Shown: positions 20,242 to 29,897 of the stretch, piece after piece
Numbering within the stretch: the first letter of the stretch is position 1
How the letters are laid out: each line of letters starts with the position of its first letter
NCBI RefSeq assembly: GCF_008831265.1
Contig: NZ_VTTH01000001.1
Span: forward strand, 310,001 to 374,000
DNA: 64,000 nucleotides
Direction of reading: 5' to 3'
Source: Lacisediminimonas profundi
Lineage (GTDB): Bacteria; Pseudomonadota; Gammaproteobacteria; Burkholderiales; Burkholderiaceae_D
Position numbers and translations under genes: made by a program
Notes under the pieces: generated by a model
Database searches by the model: none
Told to the model about the DNA's origin: nothing
What the model saw: only the letters and a program-made list of their open reading frames with translations

Positions 20242-21312
20242 ATGCCGCGCACCGACGACTTACGGATCAGGGAATTGAAAGAACTTTCTCCACCATCGCA
20301 TCTGATACGCGAATTCCCATGTTCGGAACGCGCCTCGCAGACCACCGCGCAGACGCGCACGGCATTGCATCGCATCCTGCACGGCCAGGACGACCGTTTG
20401 ATGGTCGTCATCGGTCCCTGTTCCATACACGACACCAAGGCCGCACTGGAATATGCGAATCGCCTGGTGAAGGAACGCGAGCGCTTCAAGGACGAGCTTG
20501 AAATCGTGATGCGGGTGTACTTCGAGAAGCCGCGCACGACGGTCGGCTGGAAGGGGCTGATCAACGATCCGTACATGGACAACAGCTTCCGTATCAATGA
20601 CGGCCTGCGCATCGCGCGTGAACTGCTGGTCCAGATCAATGAACTTGGCCTGCCGGCCGGAACCGAATTCCTCGACATGATCAGTCCGCAATACATTGCC
20701 GACCTGATCAGCTGGGGCGCGATCGGTGCCCGCACTACCGAATCGCAGGTCCACCGCGAACTTGCATCGGGCCTGTCGTGCCCGGTCGGCTTCAAGAACG
20801 GCACTGACGGCAATATCAAGATCGCAGCCGATGCGATCAAGGCAGCCTCCCAGCCGCATCATTTCCTGTCGGTCACCAAGGGCGGCCACTCGGCCATCGT
20901 CTCGACCAATGGCAATGAGGATTGCCACATCATCCTGCGCGGCGGCAAGGCGCCGAATTATGACGCCGCGAGCGTGGAAGCAGCGTGCCAGGGGCTGGCA
21001 GCAAACGGCCTGGCGCCGCGGGTGATGATCGACGCATCGCATGCAAACAGCTCGAAGAAACACGAGAACCAGATTCCGGTGTGCGCCGACGTTGGTGCCC
21101 AAGTCGCTGGCGGCGACGACCGCATCATCGGGCTGATGGTGGAATCCCACCTGGTGGGGGGGCGGCAGGATCTGCTGCCCGGCAAGGAACTGACCTACGG
21201 GCAATCAATCACCGATGCGTGCATCGACTGGGACAGCAGCGTGAAGGTGCTGGAAGGCCTGGCCGAGTCCGTACGGCAACGGCGGTTGCGCAAGGAAGCA
21301 GACGAGGAGTAA
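20242..21312 (+). CDS. aroG: 3-deoxy-7-phosphoheptulonate synthase (DAHP synthase, class I)
   Basis: First step of the shikimate pathway: condenses phosphoenolpyruvate with erythrose-4-phosphate. The 356-residue class I enzyme has IGPCSIHD, GARTTESQVHRELASG, VGFKNGTDG and a C-terminal ADVGAQVAGG segment. A good TTGGAG site sets the start at 20242. The leader peptide and attenuator upstream imply control by charged tRNA-Phe and perhaps tRNA-Tyr, which suggests a phenylalanine- or tyrosine-related isozyme; the feedback specificity cannot be read from the sequence with confidence. Paralogues (aroF, aroH) are not in the window. Confidence 0.95.
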   Translation: MPRTDDLRIRELKELSPPSHLIREFPCSERASQTTAQTRTALHRILHGQDDRLMVVIGPCSIHDTKAALEYANRLVKERERFKDELEIVMRVYFEKPRTTVGWKGLINDPYMDNSFRINDGLRIARELLVQINELGLPAGTEFLDMISPQYIADLISWGAIGARTTESQVHRELASGLSCPVGFKNGTDGNIKIAADAIKAASQPHHFLSVTKGGHSAIVSTNGNEDCHIILRGGKAPNYDAASVEAACQGLAANGLAPRVMIDASHANSSKKHENQIPVCADVGAQVAGGDDRIIGLMVESHLVGGRQDLLPGKELTYGQSITDACIDWDSSVKVLEGLAESVRQRRLRKEADEE

Positions 21313-21315
21313 GCG

Positions 21316-21360
21316 AAAAGGCGGCCGGGCCACGGGGCTGATGCACGTGACCCGGCCGCC
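21316..21360 (-). terminator. Terminator downstream of yajQ (between aroG and yajQ)
   Basis: GGCGGCCGGG (21320-21329) and CCCGGCCGCC (21351-21360) form a 10 bp GC stem. Read on the minus strand, the stem is followed by TTTTCGCTT, so it should terminate yajQ transcription. On the plus strand there is no T tract, and the effect on aroG is less certain. Confidence 0.65.
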
Positions 21361-21388
21361 GATCAAATGGCGGCGGGGAAAGGCTGCT

Positions 21389-21874
21389 TCAGTCGCGGAA
21401 GTTGTTGAATTCCAGCGGCAGCTCCGACACTTCCTTGCGCAGCAGTGCCATCGCTGCCTGCAGGTCATCCCTCTTGGCGCCGGCAATGCGTACCGCTTCG
21501 CCCTGGATGCTGGCTTGCACCTTCATCTTGCTGTCCTTGATGGTACGCACGATCTTCTTGGCTGCGTCCGACTCGATGCCATTGCGGATCTTGATCACCT
21601 GCTTGACCTTGTCGCCGCCGATTTTCTCGATCTTGCCGAGATCAAGGAAGCGCACATCGACACTGCGCTTGACCAGCTTGGAGGTCAGCACCTCGCGCAC
21701 CTGGCTGAGCTGGAAGTCGGAATCCGCAAAGGCGGTCAGTTCCCTTTCTTTCTGCTCCACGCGGGCGTCCGAGCCCTTGAAGTCGAAGCGGGTCGAAATC
21801 TCCTTGTTGGCCTGATCGAGTGCGTTGCGCACCTCGACCATGTTCGCTTCGGAAACTACGTCAAATGATGGCAT
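21389..21874 (-). CDS. YajQ family nucleotide-binding protein
   Basis: A 161-residue YajQ/UPF0234 protein. The family binds cyclic di-GMP in Xanthomonas and nucleotides or tRNA in other species, and may act as a signalling adaptor. The N-terminus MPSFDVVSE and the segment [13 protein letters not shown] are characteristic. I chose the ATG at 21874, where the family begins; the longer in-frame ORF extends into murB on the other strand. It converges with aroG and diverges from murB, whose ATG lies about 110 bp away. Confidence 0.93.
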   Translation of the reverse strand: MPSFDVVSEANMVEVRNALDQANKEISTRFDFKGSDARVEQKERELTAFADSDFQLSQVREVLTSKLVKRSVDVRFLDLGKIEKIGGDKVKQVIKIRNGIESDAAKKIVRTIKDSKMKVQASIQGEAVRIAGAKRDDLQAAMALLRKEVSELPLEFNNFRD

Positions 21875-21983
21875 GATGGGGTTCTCCGTCTGGCCATGCA
21901 GGCCTGTTTTGCAATCGGCAATTCTATCGGAGCGGCGTGCCGGCCGCCAGTCAAAAGCCAGCCAATGGATATAATCGCCCGCT

Positions 21984-23012
21984 ATGCCATCCTCACTTCC
22001 GATCCAGAACAATGTCGCGCTGCGCGCCTTCAACACCTTCGGCATCGATGCCACCGCGGCCAGGTACATCAGGATTGAAAGCACCGACACGCTGCGCGCC
22101 GTTGCGGCAGACTACCAACTGGCAGCCATGCCCAGGCTGGTGCTGGGCGGTGGCAGCAATATCGTCCTGAGCGGCGATTTCAACGGTCTGGTGCTGCACA
22201 TGTGCACCAGCGGCATCCAGGTCAGTGGGGAGCTCGATGAAGCAGTGCTGGTCACAGCAGCGGCCGGGGAGAACTGGCACCAGTTCGTGCTCTGGACGCT
22301 GGCGCACGACTTGCCCGGGCTGGAAAACCTGTCGCTGATACCCGGCAGCGTGGGTGCTTCGCCGATCCAGAACATCGGTGCCTACGGCGTGGAAATGAAA
22401 GATCGTTTTCACAGCCTGACGCTGTTCGACATGAGCGATGGCCAGACTCGTGTGTTGCATAGGGCGGACTGCGATTTTTCCTACCGTGACAGCGTTTTCA
22501 AGCACGCGCTGCGCGACCGTGCAGTGATCGTCGATGTCACCTTCGCGCTGCCGAAGCGCTGGCAGCCCAGCATTGCCTACACGGAATTGTCGAACGAGTT
22601 GCGCGCTCGCGGCATCACCGAGCCGACCCCGATGCAGGTGGCGGACGCCGTCATCGCCATCCGCCAGCGCAAGCTCCCCGATCCGGCCCGCATCGGCAAT
22701 GCAGGCAGCTTCTTCAAGAACCCGTTGGTGGCGGCGTCGATACGCGACGCGCTGCTGTCGGCGCATCCGGACATGGTGAGTTACCGGCAGGCGGACGGCA
22801 GCTACAAGCTGGCGGCTGGCTGGTTGATCGAGCAGTGCGGCTGGAAGGGACGAGTGCAGGGCGCCGCCGGTGTGTACGAGAAGCAGGCGCTGGTACTGGT
22901 GAACCTGGGTGGGGCGACCGGGGCGGAAGTCATGCAGCTGGCGGCTGCAATCCGCGCCGATGTGGCAAAGCGGTTTGGCGTGGAACTGGAGCCGGAACCG
23001 ATCCTCGTCTGA
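21984..23012 (+). CDS. murB: UDP-N-acetylenolpyruvoylglucosamine reductase
   Basis: FAD enzyme that reduces UDP-GlcNAc-enolpyruvate to UDP-MurNAc in peptidoglycan synthesis. The 342-residue type I MurB has [10 protein letters not shown] (FAD site), [29 protein letters not shown] with the catalytic serine, and [13 protein letters not shown]. It stands alone between yajQ and ppnP rather than in a dcw cell-wall cluster. Confidence 0.97.
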   Translation: MPSSLPIQNNVALRAFNTFGIDATAARYIRIESTDTLRAVAADYQLAAMPRLVLGGGSNIVLSGDFNGLVLHMCTSGIQVSGELDEAVLVTAAAGENWHQFVLWTLAHDLPGLENLSLIPGSVGASPIQNIGAYGVEMKDRFHSLTLFDMSDGQTRVLHRADCDFSYRDSVFKHALRDRAVIVDVTFALPKRWQPSIAYTELSNELRARGITEPTPMQVADAVIAIRQRKLPDPARIGNAGSFFKNPLVAASIRDALLSAHPDMVSYRQADGSYKLAAGWLIEQCGWKGRVQGAAGVYEKQALVLVNLGGATGAEVMQLAAAIRADVAKRFGVELEPEPILV

Positions 23013-23039
23013 GAAGCTGATCCCGGCCCGGAGAGACCG

Positions 23040-23357
23040 TCAGGCCTCGTAATGGCAAACGTAGTCCAGCGTTTCCAGCGTTTCGATCTCGAAGCTGGAA
23101 TTGCCCGGCACTTCAAACTTCTGACCGGCTGCATAAGTGTGCCAGTCCTGCTGGCCCTTGATGCGCACGCGGCACTTGCCACCGTTCAGTTCCATGATTT
23201 CCGGCACGCCGGTGTTGAACACCAGCGAGGACGGGAAAATCACGCCCAGGGATTTCTTGGTGCCGTTGGCAAACAGCACGGTGTGCGATACGCACTTGCC
23301 GTCGAAATAGACGTTGGCTTTCTTGATGACGGTAACTTCGTCGAATTGAGCAGTCAT
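23040..23357 (-). CDS. ppnP: Pyrimidine/purine nucleoside phosphorylase PpnP
   Basis: Small cupin (formerly YaiE/DUF1255) that phosphorolyses several nucleosides. The 105-residue body carries the family sequence [15 protein letters not shown] and ends LDYVCHYEA. The standard start would be the ATG at 23357, but no ribosome site precedes it. The frame is open upstream through a 12 bp repeat array to another ATG at 23477, which shares its A with the argG TAA stop (TAATG). Starting there would add 40 residues including [12 protein letters not shown] and FKPI units. The true start is unsettled. Likely the last gene of argF-argG-ppnP. Confidence 0.88.
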   Translation of the reverse strand: MTAQFDEVTVIKKANVYFDGKCVSHTVLFANGTKKSLGVIFPSSLVFNTGVPEIMELNGGKCRVRIKGQQDWHTYAAGQKFEVPGNSSFEIETLETLDYVCHYEA

Positions 23358-23358
23358 G

Positions 23359-23418
23359 ATTGGCTTGAAAATGGGTGTAAAAGTGGGCCTGAAAGCGGGC
23401 CTGAAAACGCGTCCGGAA
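23359..23418. repeat. Degenerate 12 bp tandem repeat upstream of ppnP
   Basis: Five consecutive 12 bp units with the consensus GYGGGCCTGAAA on the plus strand lie at 23359, 23371, 23383, 23395 and 23407. The two central units differ at one position; the outer ones are more diverged. The array fills the gap between the argG stop and the usual ppnP start. In the ppnP frame it would encode a four-residue F-x-P-x repeat. Confidence 0.75.
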
Positions 23419-23476
23419 TCGATCACGGATCGTTGATTGCCGCCCGGCTCGTCGGAGCCAGGCGGCAAAGAGGTCA

Positions 23477-24709
23477 TTACTGGCCGCGCCTGGTGCGGGC
23501 GTTGGCGGCAATGCGCATGCGCAGCGCATTGAGCTTGATGAATCCGCCAGCGTCGGCCTGGTTGTAGGCACCGAAGTCTTCGTCGAAGGTGGCGATCGTC
23601 TGGTCGAACAGCGAATCGGTCTTCGAGTCGCGTGCGACGACGATGACGTTGCCCTTGTACAGCTTGACGCGCACCCAGCCGTTCACGCTTTGCTGCGTGT
23701 GATCGATCAGGGTTTGCAGTGCGACGCGCTCCGGCGACCACCAGTAGCCGTTGTAGATCATCGAAGCATAACGCGGCATCAGGTCGTCTTTCAGGTGGGC
23801 GACTTCGCGGTCGAGCGTGATCGACTCGATGGCGCGGTGGGCGCGCAGCATGATGGTGCCGCCCGGCGTTTCATAGCAACCGCGCGACTTCATGCCGACA
23901 TAGCGGTTCTCCACCAGGTCGAGGCGGCCGATGCCGTGCTTGCCGCCCAGGCGGTTCAGCTCGGTCAGCACGGCGGCAGCCGACAGGCGCTTGCCATTGA
24001 GGCCGACGATGTCGCCTTTCTCGTATTCGATGTCGAGGTATTCTGCTTCGTCCGGGGCGGCTTCCGGGCTGACCGTCCAGCGCCACATGGATTCCTCGGC
24101 TTCCGCGCCCGGGTTTTCCAGGTGCCGGCCTTCGAAGCTGATGTGCAGCAGGTTGGCGTCCATCGAGTACGGAGCGCCGCCTTTCTTGTGCTTCATGTCG
24201 ATGTCGATGCCGGCATCTTCAGCGTATTTCAGCAGCTTTTCGCGCGACAGCAGGTCCCATTCGCGCCATGGGGCGATGATTTTCACGTTCGGCATCAGCG
24301 CATAGGCGCCGAGTTCGAAGCGAACCTGGTCGTTGCCCTTGCCGGTGGCACCATGCGAAATCGCATCGGCGCCGGTATCACGGGCGATCTCGATCAGGCG
24401 CTTGGCGATCAGCGGGCGCGCAATCGAGGTGCCCAGCAGGTACTCGCCTTCATAGACGGTATTGGCGCGGAACATCGGAAACACGAAATCGCGCACGAAC
24501 TCTTCGCGCACGTCATCGATGAAGATGTTTTCCGGCTTGATGCCGAACTTGAGCGCCTTCTGGCGCGCTGGTTCCAGCTCTTCGCCCTGTCCGAGGTCGG
24601 CGGTGAAGGTCACGATCTCGCAGTGGTAATTGTCCTGCAGCCATTTCAGGATGACTGAGGTATCCAGGCCGCCTGAGTAGGCGAGGACGACTTTCTTGAT
24701 ATCGCTCAT
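23477..24709 (-). CDS. argG: Argininosuccinate synthase
   Basis: Joins citrulline and aspartate using ATP in arginine synthesis. The 410-residue protein has the P-loop-like [15 protein letters not shown] near the N-terminus and the conserved [13 protein letters not shown] segment. It lies 60 bp downstream of argF, which makes the previous pathway intermediate, so the pair is probably one transcript. Its TAA stop overlaps an ATG that is in frame with ppnP. Confidence 0.98.
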   Translation of the reverse strand: MSDIKKVVLAYSGGLDTSVILKWLQDNYHCEIVTFTADLGQGEELEPARQKALKFGIKPENIFIDDVREEFVRDFVFPMFRANTVYEGEYLLGTSIARPLIAKRLIEIARDTGADAISHGATGKGNDQVRFELGAYALMPNVKIIAPWREWDLLSREKLLKYAEDAGIDIDMKHKKGGAPYSMDANLLHISFEGRHLENPGAEAEESMWRWTVSPEAAPDEAEYLDIEYEKGDIVGLNGKRLSAAAVLTELNRLGGKHGIGRLDLVENRYVGMKSRGCYETPGGTIMLRAHRAIESITLDREVAHLKDDLMPRYASMIYNGYWWSPERVALQTLIDHTQQSVNGWVRVKLYKGNVIVVARDSKTDSLFDQTIATFDEDFGAYNQADAGGFIKLNALRMRIAANARTRRGQ

Positions 24710-24769
24710 GCTCTTCTTTCTTCCATCAACAAGATTTCAAATGCGGGGCTGGCCGGTCAGGCGCGTCGC

Positions 24770-25681
24770 CTACAGCCGGCCCAGCAACAGGTATTCCAGC
24801 AGTGCTTTCTGTACGTGCAAGCGGTTTTCGGCTTCGTCCCACACCACCGACTGCGGGCCATCGATGACGCCGGCCGAGACTTCCTCGCCGCGATGCGCAG
24901 GCAGGCAGTGCATGAACAGCGCATCGGGCTGCGCGCGCGCCATTTTCGCTTCGTCGACGATCCAGCCGTCGAAGGCTTTGACGCGGGCTGAGTTTTCTTC
25001 TTCGAATCCCATGCTGGTCCAGACATCGGTCGTGACCAGGTCGACGCCGCCGCAGGCGTCCGACGGCGAGGCGAACACGGTGTAGTTGCTGTTGCCCGGC
25101 GCGACCAGCGCCGGGTCGATGTCATAACCGCGCGGCGTGGACACATGCAGGTGAAACCCGAACACCTGCGCCGCTTGCAGCCATGAATACAGCATGTTGT
25201 TGGCATCGCCGATCCAGGCCACCTTGCGGCCCGCGATCGACCCGCGATGTTCGATATAGGTGTAGACGTCGGCCAGCACCTGGCACGGATGGTGTTCGTT
25301 GGTCAGGCCGTTAACCACCGGCACCCGCGAGAACGCGGCGAAGCGGTCGATGATGTCCTGGCCGAAGGTGCGCACCATGATGATGTCGCACATGCGTGAC
25401 ATGACCTGCGCCGCGTCTTCCACCGGTTCGCCGCGCCCGAGCTGGCTGTCGCGGGTGTTCAGGTAGATCGCGGCGCCGCCCATCTGGTGCATGCCGGCTT
25501 CGAACGAGAGCCGGGTGCGGGTCGAATTTTTCTCGAACACCATCACCAGGGTACGGTCGAGCAGCGTGTGGTGCGGCTCGTAGTTCTTGAACTTGCGCTT
25601 GATCAGGCGAGTACGGTCGATCACGTACTCGAACTCGTCAAGCGTGAAGTCGGAGAACTGCAGGAAGTGTTTGATCGCCAT
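24770..25681 (-). CDS. argF: Ornithine carbamoyltransferase
   Basis: Makes citrulline from ornithine and carbamoyl phosphate. The 303-residue protein has the carbamoyl-phosphate site STRTR at 53-57, the ornithine-side HCLPAHRGEE motif near residue 260 and the usual length. On the minus strand a perfect TATAAT (plus-strand 25736-25741) lies about 55 bases upstream of the start, with no good -35. It precedes argG. Confidence 0.98.
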   Translation of the reverse strand: MAIKHFLQFSDFTLDEFEYVIDRTRLIKRKFKNYEPHHTLLDRTLVMVFEKNSTRTRLSFEAGMHQMGGAAIYLNTRDSQLGRGEPVEDAAQVMSRMCDIIMVRTFGQDIIDRFAAFSRVPVVNGLTNEHHPCQVLADVYTYIEHRGSIAGRKVAWIGDANNMLYSWLQAAQVFGFHLHVSTPRGYDIDPALVAPGNSNYTVFASPSDACGGVDLVTTDVWTSMGFEEENSARVKAFDGWIVDEAKMARAQPDALFMHCLPAHRGEEVSAGVIDGPQSVVWDEAENRLHVQKALLEYLLLGRL

Positions 25682-25735
25682 GAATGAAAACGGCGGCCAA
25701 GCTGGCGCCGGCCGCCGGAGTTTGTAACTTGTTCA

Positions 25736-25741
25736 ATTATA
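25736..25741 (-). promoter_or_regulatory. Candidate -10 element of argF
   Basis: A perfect TATAAT on the minus strand about 55 bases before the argF ATG. No convincing -35 hexamer lies 16-18 bp upstream, so an activator or an extended element would be needed. Pattern evidence only. Confidence 0.35.
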
Positions 25742-25798
25742 AGGCGTTTTCTTTCGAAAAGGCAGACCGAAAAGCCCATCCCGCCGCTCGGTGGCCGG

Positions 25799-26695
25799 TC
25801 AGCCGTAGCCTATCGTCTGCATCGATTCGTGCCGCAGTTGCAGGTACAGGCCATGCCGTGCCTGCGAAATCTCGCCGCGGCGCACCGCTTCCAGCACCGC
25901 GCAATCCGGCTCGGCCACGTGATGGCAATTGGTAAAACGGCATTTTCCCAGGGCGGGAGCGAACTCCGGGAAGGCGCGCTCCAGCATGCCTTCGGTCAGG
26001 TGATGCAGTCCGAATTCCTGGAAGCCTGGCGAGTCGATGATGGCGGTGTCGTCGTTCAGCTGGTAGAGACGGGTGAAGGTGGTGGTGTGCTTGCCGGTAT
26101 CGAGCGCTTCGGAAATTTCGCGCACCGCAATGTCGGCATCGGGCACCAACAGGTTGACCAGCGAGGATTTGCCCATGCCGGACTGTCCGATCAGGATGCT
26201 GGTATGGCCGGCCAGCAAGGGCGCCAGCAGCGCGACTGCCTGCTCCGGATAGGCCCGGACCGACAGCTCATGGACCGGATAGCCCAGTTGCGCATAGCGG
26301 GCCACCCGTTCGCGCGCCTTCTGCAGTCCGGCCTCGACATCGGTCTTGTTCAGCAGCAGGCGCGCTTGCGCGCCGGCGGCGGTGGCGGCAACCAGCGCGC
26401 GCGACACCAGGTCCTCGGTAAACCCCGGCTCGGTGGCGACCATGATCAGGATCTGGTCGACATTGGCTGCAAGGAATTTCGATTTGTACTGGTCCGAGCG
26501 GTACAGCAGCGTCTTGCGTTCGGCGACCCGCTCGATGACCGCCTGGTCGCCGGAGGTTTTCTTGAGGTCGACCATGTCGCCGACTGCGACATGGCTTTTC
26601 TTGCCGCGAGTAACGCATTGCAGCCGTTCGGCTCCGGCCTGGGCAATGTAATGACGCCCATGGGCCGCGATGATGGTGCCGCGCAGTGTACTCAT
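25799..26695 (-). CDS. rsgA: Ribosome small-subunit-dependent GTPase RsgA
   Basis: Circularly permuted GTPase that assists late 30S assembly. In 298 residues there is an N-terminal OB fold, then G4 NKTD (116-119), the P-loop GQSGMGKS (170-177), G3 DSPG (221-224) and a zinc site from C252, C257, H259 and C265. The order G4-G1-G3 is diagnostic. Its ATG overlaps the phhB stop by four bases, and phhB in turn overlaps the M48 protease gene. Confidence 0.97.
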   Translation of the reverse strand: MSTLRGTIIAAHGRHYIAQAGAERLQCVTRGKKSHVAVGDMVDLKKTSGDQAVIERVAERKTLLYRSDQYKSKFLAANVDQILIMVATEPGFTEDLVSRALVAATAAGAQARLLLNKTDVEAGLQKARERVARYAQLGYPVHELSVRAYPEQAVALLAPLLAGHTSILIGQSGMGKSSLVNLLVPDADIAVREISEALDTGKHTTTFTRLYQLNDDTAIIDSPGFQEFGLHHLTEGMLERAFPEFAPALGKCRFTNCHHVAEPDCAVLEAVRRGEISQARHGLYLQLRHESMQTIGYG

Positions 26696-27039
26696 GCGGA
26701 AGCGGCCAGCAGCAGGTCGATCTTGGCCGCGCAGATGAAATCGTTTTCCGAGAGTCCGCCCTTGCCGTCATTGACGGAATGGGTGTCGAACTTCACCACG
26801 CAGCAGTTATAGGTGACGTTCAGTTCCGGATGATGGTCTTCGGCGTGGACGATCCATGCCAGCGCGTTGACGAAGGCCAGCGTCTGATAATAGTTGTCGA
26901 AGCGGAAATGCCGGACGATGCGTTGCCCCTCGCGTTGCCAGCCAGGAACCGCAGCCAGCAATTCGGCGATTGTCGCCTCGTCCAGAGCGCTGTCCGTGTG
27001 ACGGCAGGTCCGCTGCCGCAGCTGTTCGGCGCCGGTCAT
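26692..27039 (-). CDS. phhB: Pterin-4a-carbinolamine dehydratase
   Basis: Regenerates tetrahydropterin after aromatic hydroxylation, and also acts as DCoH-like protein. The 115-residue protein carries the family core [20 protein letters not shown], with the catalytic His pair in EDHHPE. It overlaps both neighbours by ATGA junctions. No phenylalanine hydroxylase gene is in the window. Confidence 0.94.
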   Translation of the reverse strand: MTGAEQLRQRTCRHTDSALDEATIAELLAAVPGWQREGQRIVRHFRFDNYYQTLAFVNALAWIVHAEDHHPELNVTYNCCVVKFDTHSVNDGKGGLSENDFICAAKIDLLLAASA

Positions 27040-28298
27040 GCTGCTTGTTCCAGCAAGCGGCTGATGCGGATCGTGGCCGGCGGATGCGAATCGTAGAACG
27101 CCGAATGCACCGGATCGGGCGTCAGCGTGGCGGCGTTGTCTTCATACAGCTTGACCAGCGCGGACACGAGATTGCGTGCGCTGCTGTGGCGGGCAGCGAA
27201 TGCGTCGGCCTCGAATTCATGCTTGCGCGAAGTCAGCGAATTCAGCGGCGACAGCAGGAAGGTGAACACCGGCAGCACCAGCATGAACAGGATCAGCGCC
27301 ATCGCGTCGTTGCTGGCGGCCAGCGTCGGGTCGACACCGAGCCCGGAATAGAACCAGGCCTGCGTCTTCAGGTAGCCCAGCAGTGCCAGGAATCCAAGCG
27401 AGGCCAGGAACAGCACGACGATGCGCTTGATGATGTGGCGCATTTTGAAATGCCCCAGTTCATGGGCCAGTACGGCTTCGACTTCATCCGGCGCCAGTCG
27501 CGACAGCAAGGTGTCGAAGAACACGATGCGCTTGGCGGCGCCGAAGCCGGAGAAATAGGCATTGCCGTGGGCGCTGCGCTTCGAGCCGTCCATGACGAAC
27601 AGGCCCTTTGACGCGAAGCCGACGCGCTGCATCAGCGCCTCGATCTGCTGGCGCAGCTTGTCATCGGCCAGCGGCGTGAATTTGTTGAAAAGCGGCGCGA
27701 TCACGGTCGGGAACAGCACCAGCATCAGCAGCTGGAATCCGCTCCACACCATCCACGCATACAACCACCACAGGTCGCCGGATTTCTCCATCAGCAGCAA
27801 TACGATCCAGATCAGCGGCAAGCCCATCGCCACGCCCAGAAGGATCGACTTCGCCAGATCCGAAAAGAACAGCGGCCTGGTCATCTTGTTGAATCCGAAA
27901 CGTTGCTCCAGGCTGAACTGCTTGTAATAGTCGAAGGGGAGTTCGATCAGACCCGAAATCAGGACGAAGGCGCCAATCAGCGCGAGCTGGTAGAACATGC
28001 CGGGGCCGGTCATGGCCAACACGGTGCTCGACAGCCACTGCAGGCCTCCCAGCAGGGTGAATCCGATCAGCACGCCGGCATTCAGCAGCATGAGGACTAG
28101 TCCGAATTTACCTTTTGCCACCGTGTAGTCGGCTGCTTTCTGATGGGCGGACAGGGGGATGCGTTCGGCAAATTGTGGCGGCACGGCATCGCGATGCGCT
28201 AGCACATGGCGAATCTGGCGCGAGCTCAGCCAGAAACGGATGGAAAGGGTCAGCAACAGGAAGCCGACAAATACGATTGAAAACAACTGCGAGGACAT
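27036..28298 (-). CDS. M48 family zinc metallopeptidase (Ste24/CAAX-protease type)
   Basis: Membrane zinc protease of 420 residues in the Ste24 group. The active site HELGH is at 279-283, followed by a membrane helix and a downstream [12 protein letters not shown] segment giving the third zinc ligand. There are about six other hydrophobic segments, including one at the extreme N-terminus. I took the ATG at 28298 ([10 protein letters not shown]), since the longer frame runs through the divergent orn start region. In bacteria this class is thought to act in envelope protein quality control; the substrate is unknown. First gene of the protease-phhB-rsgA overlap operon. Confidence 0.92.
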   Translation of the reverse strand: MSSQLFSIVFVGFLLLTLSIRFWLSSRQIRHVLAHRDAVPPQFAERIPLSAHQKAADYTVAKGKFGLVLMLLNAGVLIGFTLLGGLQWLSSTVLAMTGPGMFYQLALIGAFVLISGLIELPFDYYKQFSLEQRFGFNKMTRPLFFSDLAKSILLGVAMGLPLIWIVLLLMEKSGDLWWLYAWMVWSGFQLLMLVLFPTVIAPLFNKFTPLADDKLRQQIEALMQRVGFASKGLFVMDGSKRSAHGNAYFSGFGAAKRIVFFDTLLSRLAPDEVEAVLAHELGHFKMRHIIKRIVVLFLASLGFLALLGYLKTQAWFYSGLGVDPTLAASNDAMALILFMLVLPVFTFLLSPLNSLTSRKHEFEADAFAARHSSARNLVSALVKLYEDNAATLTPDPVHSAFYDSHPPATIRISRLLEQAA

Positions 28299-28347
28299 GG
28301 TGGCGGGCGCCTGTGAGAAAATGCGCGGTTCTGAAGAGGAAATGATT

Positions 28348-28956
28348 ATGTCACAAGCGACCGATTCCAACGCCGGGCAGCCTGCCCACCCGCCCGCCCA
28401 AGCGGCTGCCAACAGGCCCAATGAATTCAACCTGGTCTGGGTCGACATGGAAATGACCGGCTTGAACCCGGACACCGACCGCATCATTGAAGTGGCTGTG
28501 GTCGTGACGGATTCGCAGCTGAACATACTTGCCGAAGGTCCGGTGATGGCAATTCACCAATCCAACGAAATGCTCGACGGCATGGACGCCTGGAACAAGG
28601 GCACGCATGGAAGGTCGGGGCTGATCGAGCGAGTCAAGGCGTCGACGATCACTGAAGAACAGGCGCAGGATGTGCTGATCGATTTCCTGCGCAAATTCGT
28701 GCCGAACGGCAAATCGCCGATGTGCGGCAACACCATCTGCCAGGACCGGCGCTTCATGGCGCGCGGGATGCCGAAGCTGGAATCGTTCTTTCACTACCGC
28801 AACCTCGATGTATCGACGCTGAAGGAGTTGTGCCGCCGCTGGAAGCCGGAGGTGCACAGCGGCTTCAAGAAGCAGCAGAAGCATACGGCGCTGGCCGATA
28901 TCCTGGAGTCGATCGAGGAACTGAAGTACTACCGCGAGAATTTCATCAAGGAGTAG
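28348..28956 (+). CDS. orn: Oligoribonuclease
   Basis: 3'-5' exonuclease of the DEDDh family that clears 2-5 nt RNAs and pGpG. The 202-residue protein begins with about 25 low-complexity residues; the catalytic D33 and E35 are in [18 protein letters not shown]. The AGAGGA site at 28335-28340 favours the ATG at 28348 over the one two codons earlier. It is divergent from the M48 protease, with 49 bp between start codons. Confidence 0.97.
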   Translation: MSQATDSNAGQPAHPPAQAAANRPNEFNLVWVDMEMTGLNPDTDRIIEVAVVVTDSQLNILAEGPVMAIHQSNEMLDGMDAWNKGTHGRSGLIERVKASTITEEQAQDVLIDFLRKFVPNGKSPMCGNTICQDRRFMARGMPKLESFFHYRNLDVSTLKELCRRWKPEVHSGFKKQQKHTALADILESIEELKYYRENFIKE

Positions 28957-29010
28957 GGTGGGGCGAGGACCGAGCATTGCCCGCATCTCGACTTGGAGGG
29001 CGGCAATGGG

Positions 29011-29879
29011 CGATCGACCTTGTAGCTCCCTCCCTTTCAAGGGTGAGCATTACCCATAACCGTGGGTGAGCGGTTCTGTGGTTTTGTGGCTCTCTGGCTC
29101 TCTGGCTCTCTGGCTTGCGGCTGGTGTGGCTGGGTTTGATGATTGTGGTTGTGAAGCCGGGAGACACCCCGGCGGGTGTGTTCCTTTCTTTTAGAAATAG
29201 AAAGGAACCAAAGAAAAGACGTCAACACCCACTTGGCCAACGCCCGCTTCGATAGGCAACCAGACTCGGACGCCTGGGCCGAACCATTGCTGCGTTCGCG
29301 AGGAAGGTGCTGGCACACGTTCGCCTCTGACCGGGATCAGCCAACCCGCTTCAATGCCGCCGACCGCACACCACCGCTCGTTGACTCCCAATTATTTTCG
29401 AAGCCGCAAATTGGCTCTTGAGGTCCGATTGGCAGCGGGAATGGGGATCTCAGGGGATTTCTGCCGTTCCTGAATTGATCCCCTCCGTGGCTTGTTTGTA
29501 GCTTCGAAAAAATTTAAGAGTCAACGGTGCGCTGGGCATCGGTATAAGACACTTCATGGGGTTGGCTGATTAGGTAAGCGGCGTACAGCCGAGGGATCAT
29601 CTCTCGCGAACGTCGCACTGGATTAGCCCAGACATCCGAGTCTGGTTGGCAATCGGACCCGCCGTTGGCCAAGTGGGTTTTGACGTCTTTTCTTTGGTTC
29701 CTTTCTTTTTCCAAAAGAAAGGAACACACCCGCCGGGGTGTCTCCCGGCTTCACAACCACAGCCATCAAACCCAGCCACACCACCCGCAAGCCAGGAAGC
29801 CGCAAAACCACAGAACCGCTCACCCACGGTTATGGGTAATACTCACCCTTGAAAGGGAGGGAGCCATGAAGTCGATCGG
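29011..29879. repeat. Quasi-palindromic repeat element, copy 1 (869 bp)
   Basis: This element fills the 941 bp non-coding gap between the convergent orn and YecA-like genes. Left arm 29011-29403 and right arm 29502-29879 are imperfect inverted repeats around a centre of about 100 bp. The outermost 19 bp blocks (29025-29043 and 29846-29864) are perfect inverted repeats. Inside each arm is a hairpin with GTTCCTTTCT/AGAAAGGAAC arms (29180-29208 and 29697-29725). A second copy lies at 43980-44828 in the same orientation. Small ORFs inside it look non-coding. No transposase is present and I do not recognise the family. Confidence 0.9.
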
Positions 29880-29897
29880 CCGTCGACGCTCATCCCC

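Noticed and set aside
29176-29421. An 81-codon ORF (GTG start) in the left arm of the palindromic element, also present at 44120-44365 with the same length
   Set aside because: Of 14 differences between the copies, 11 change the amino acid and 3 do not, as expected for non-coding DNA. There is no ribosome site and no recognisable domain.
29597-29827. Lys/Arg-rich minus-strand ORFs in the right arms (also 44575-44832)
   Set aside because: They are read across the hairpin-rich repeat and have low complexity. Such ORFs are often predicted in repeat DNA and have no support here.
29011-29879. Insertion sequence or CRISPR interpretation of the repeat region
   Set aside because: No transposase-like ORF, no direct repeats with regular spacers; the structure is one large inverted repeat.
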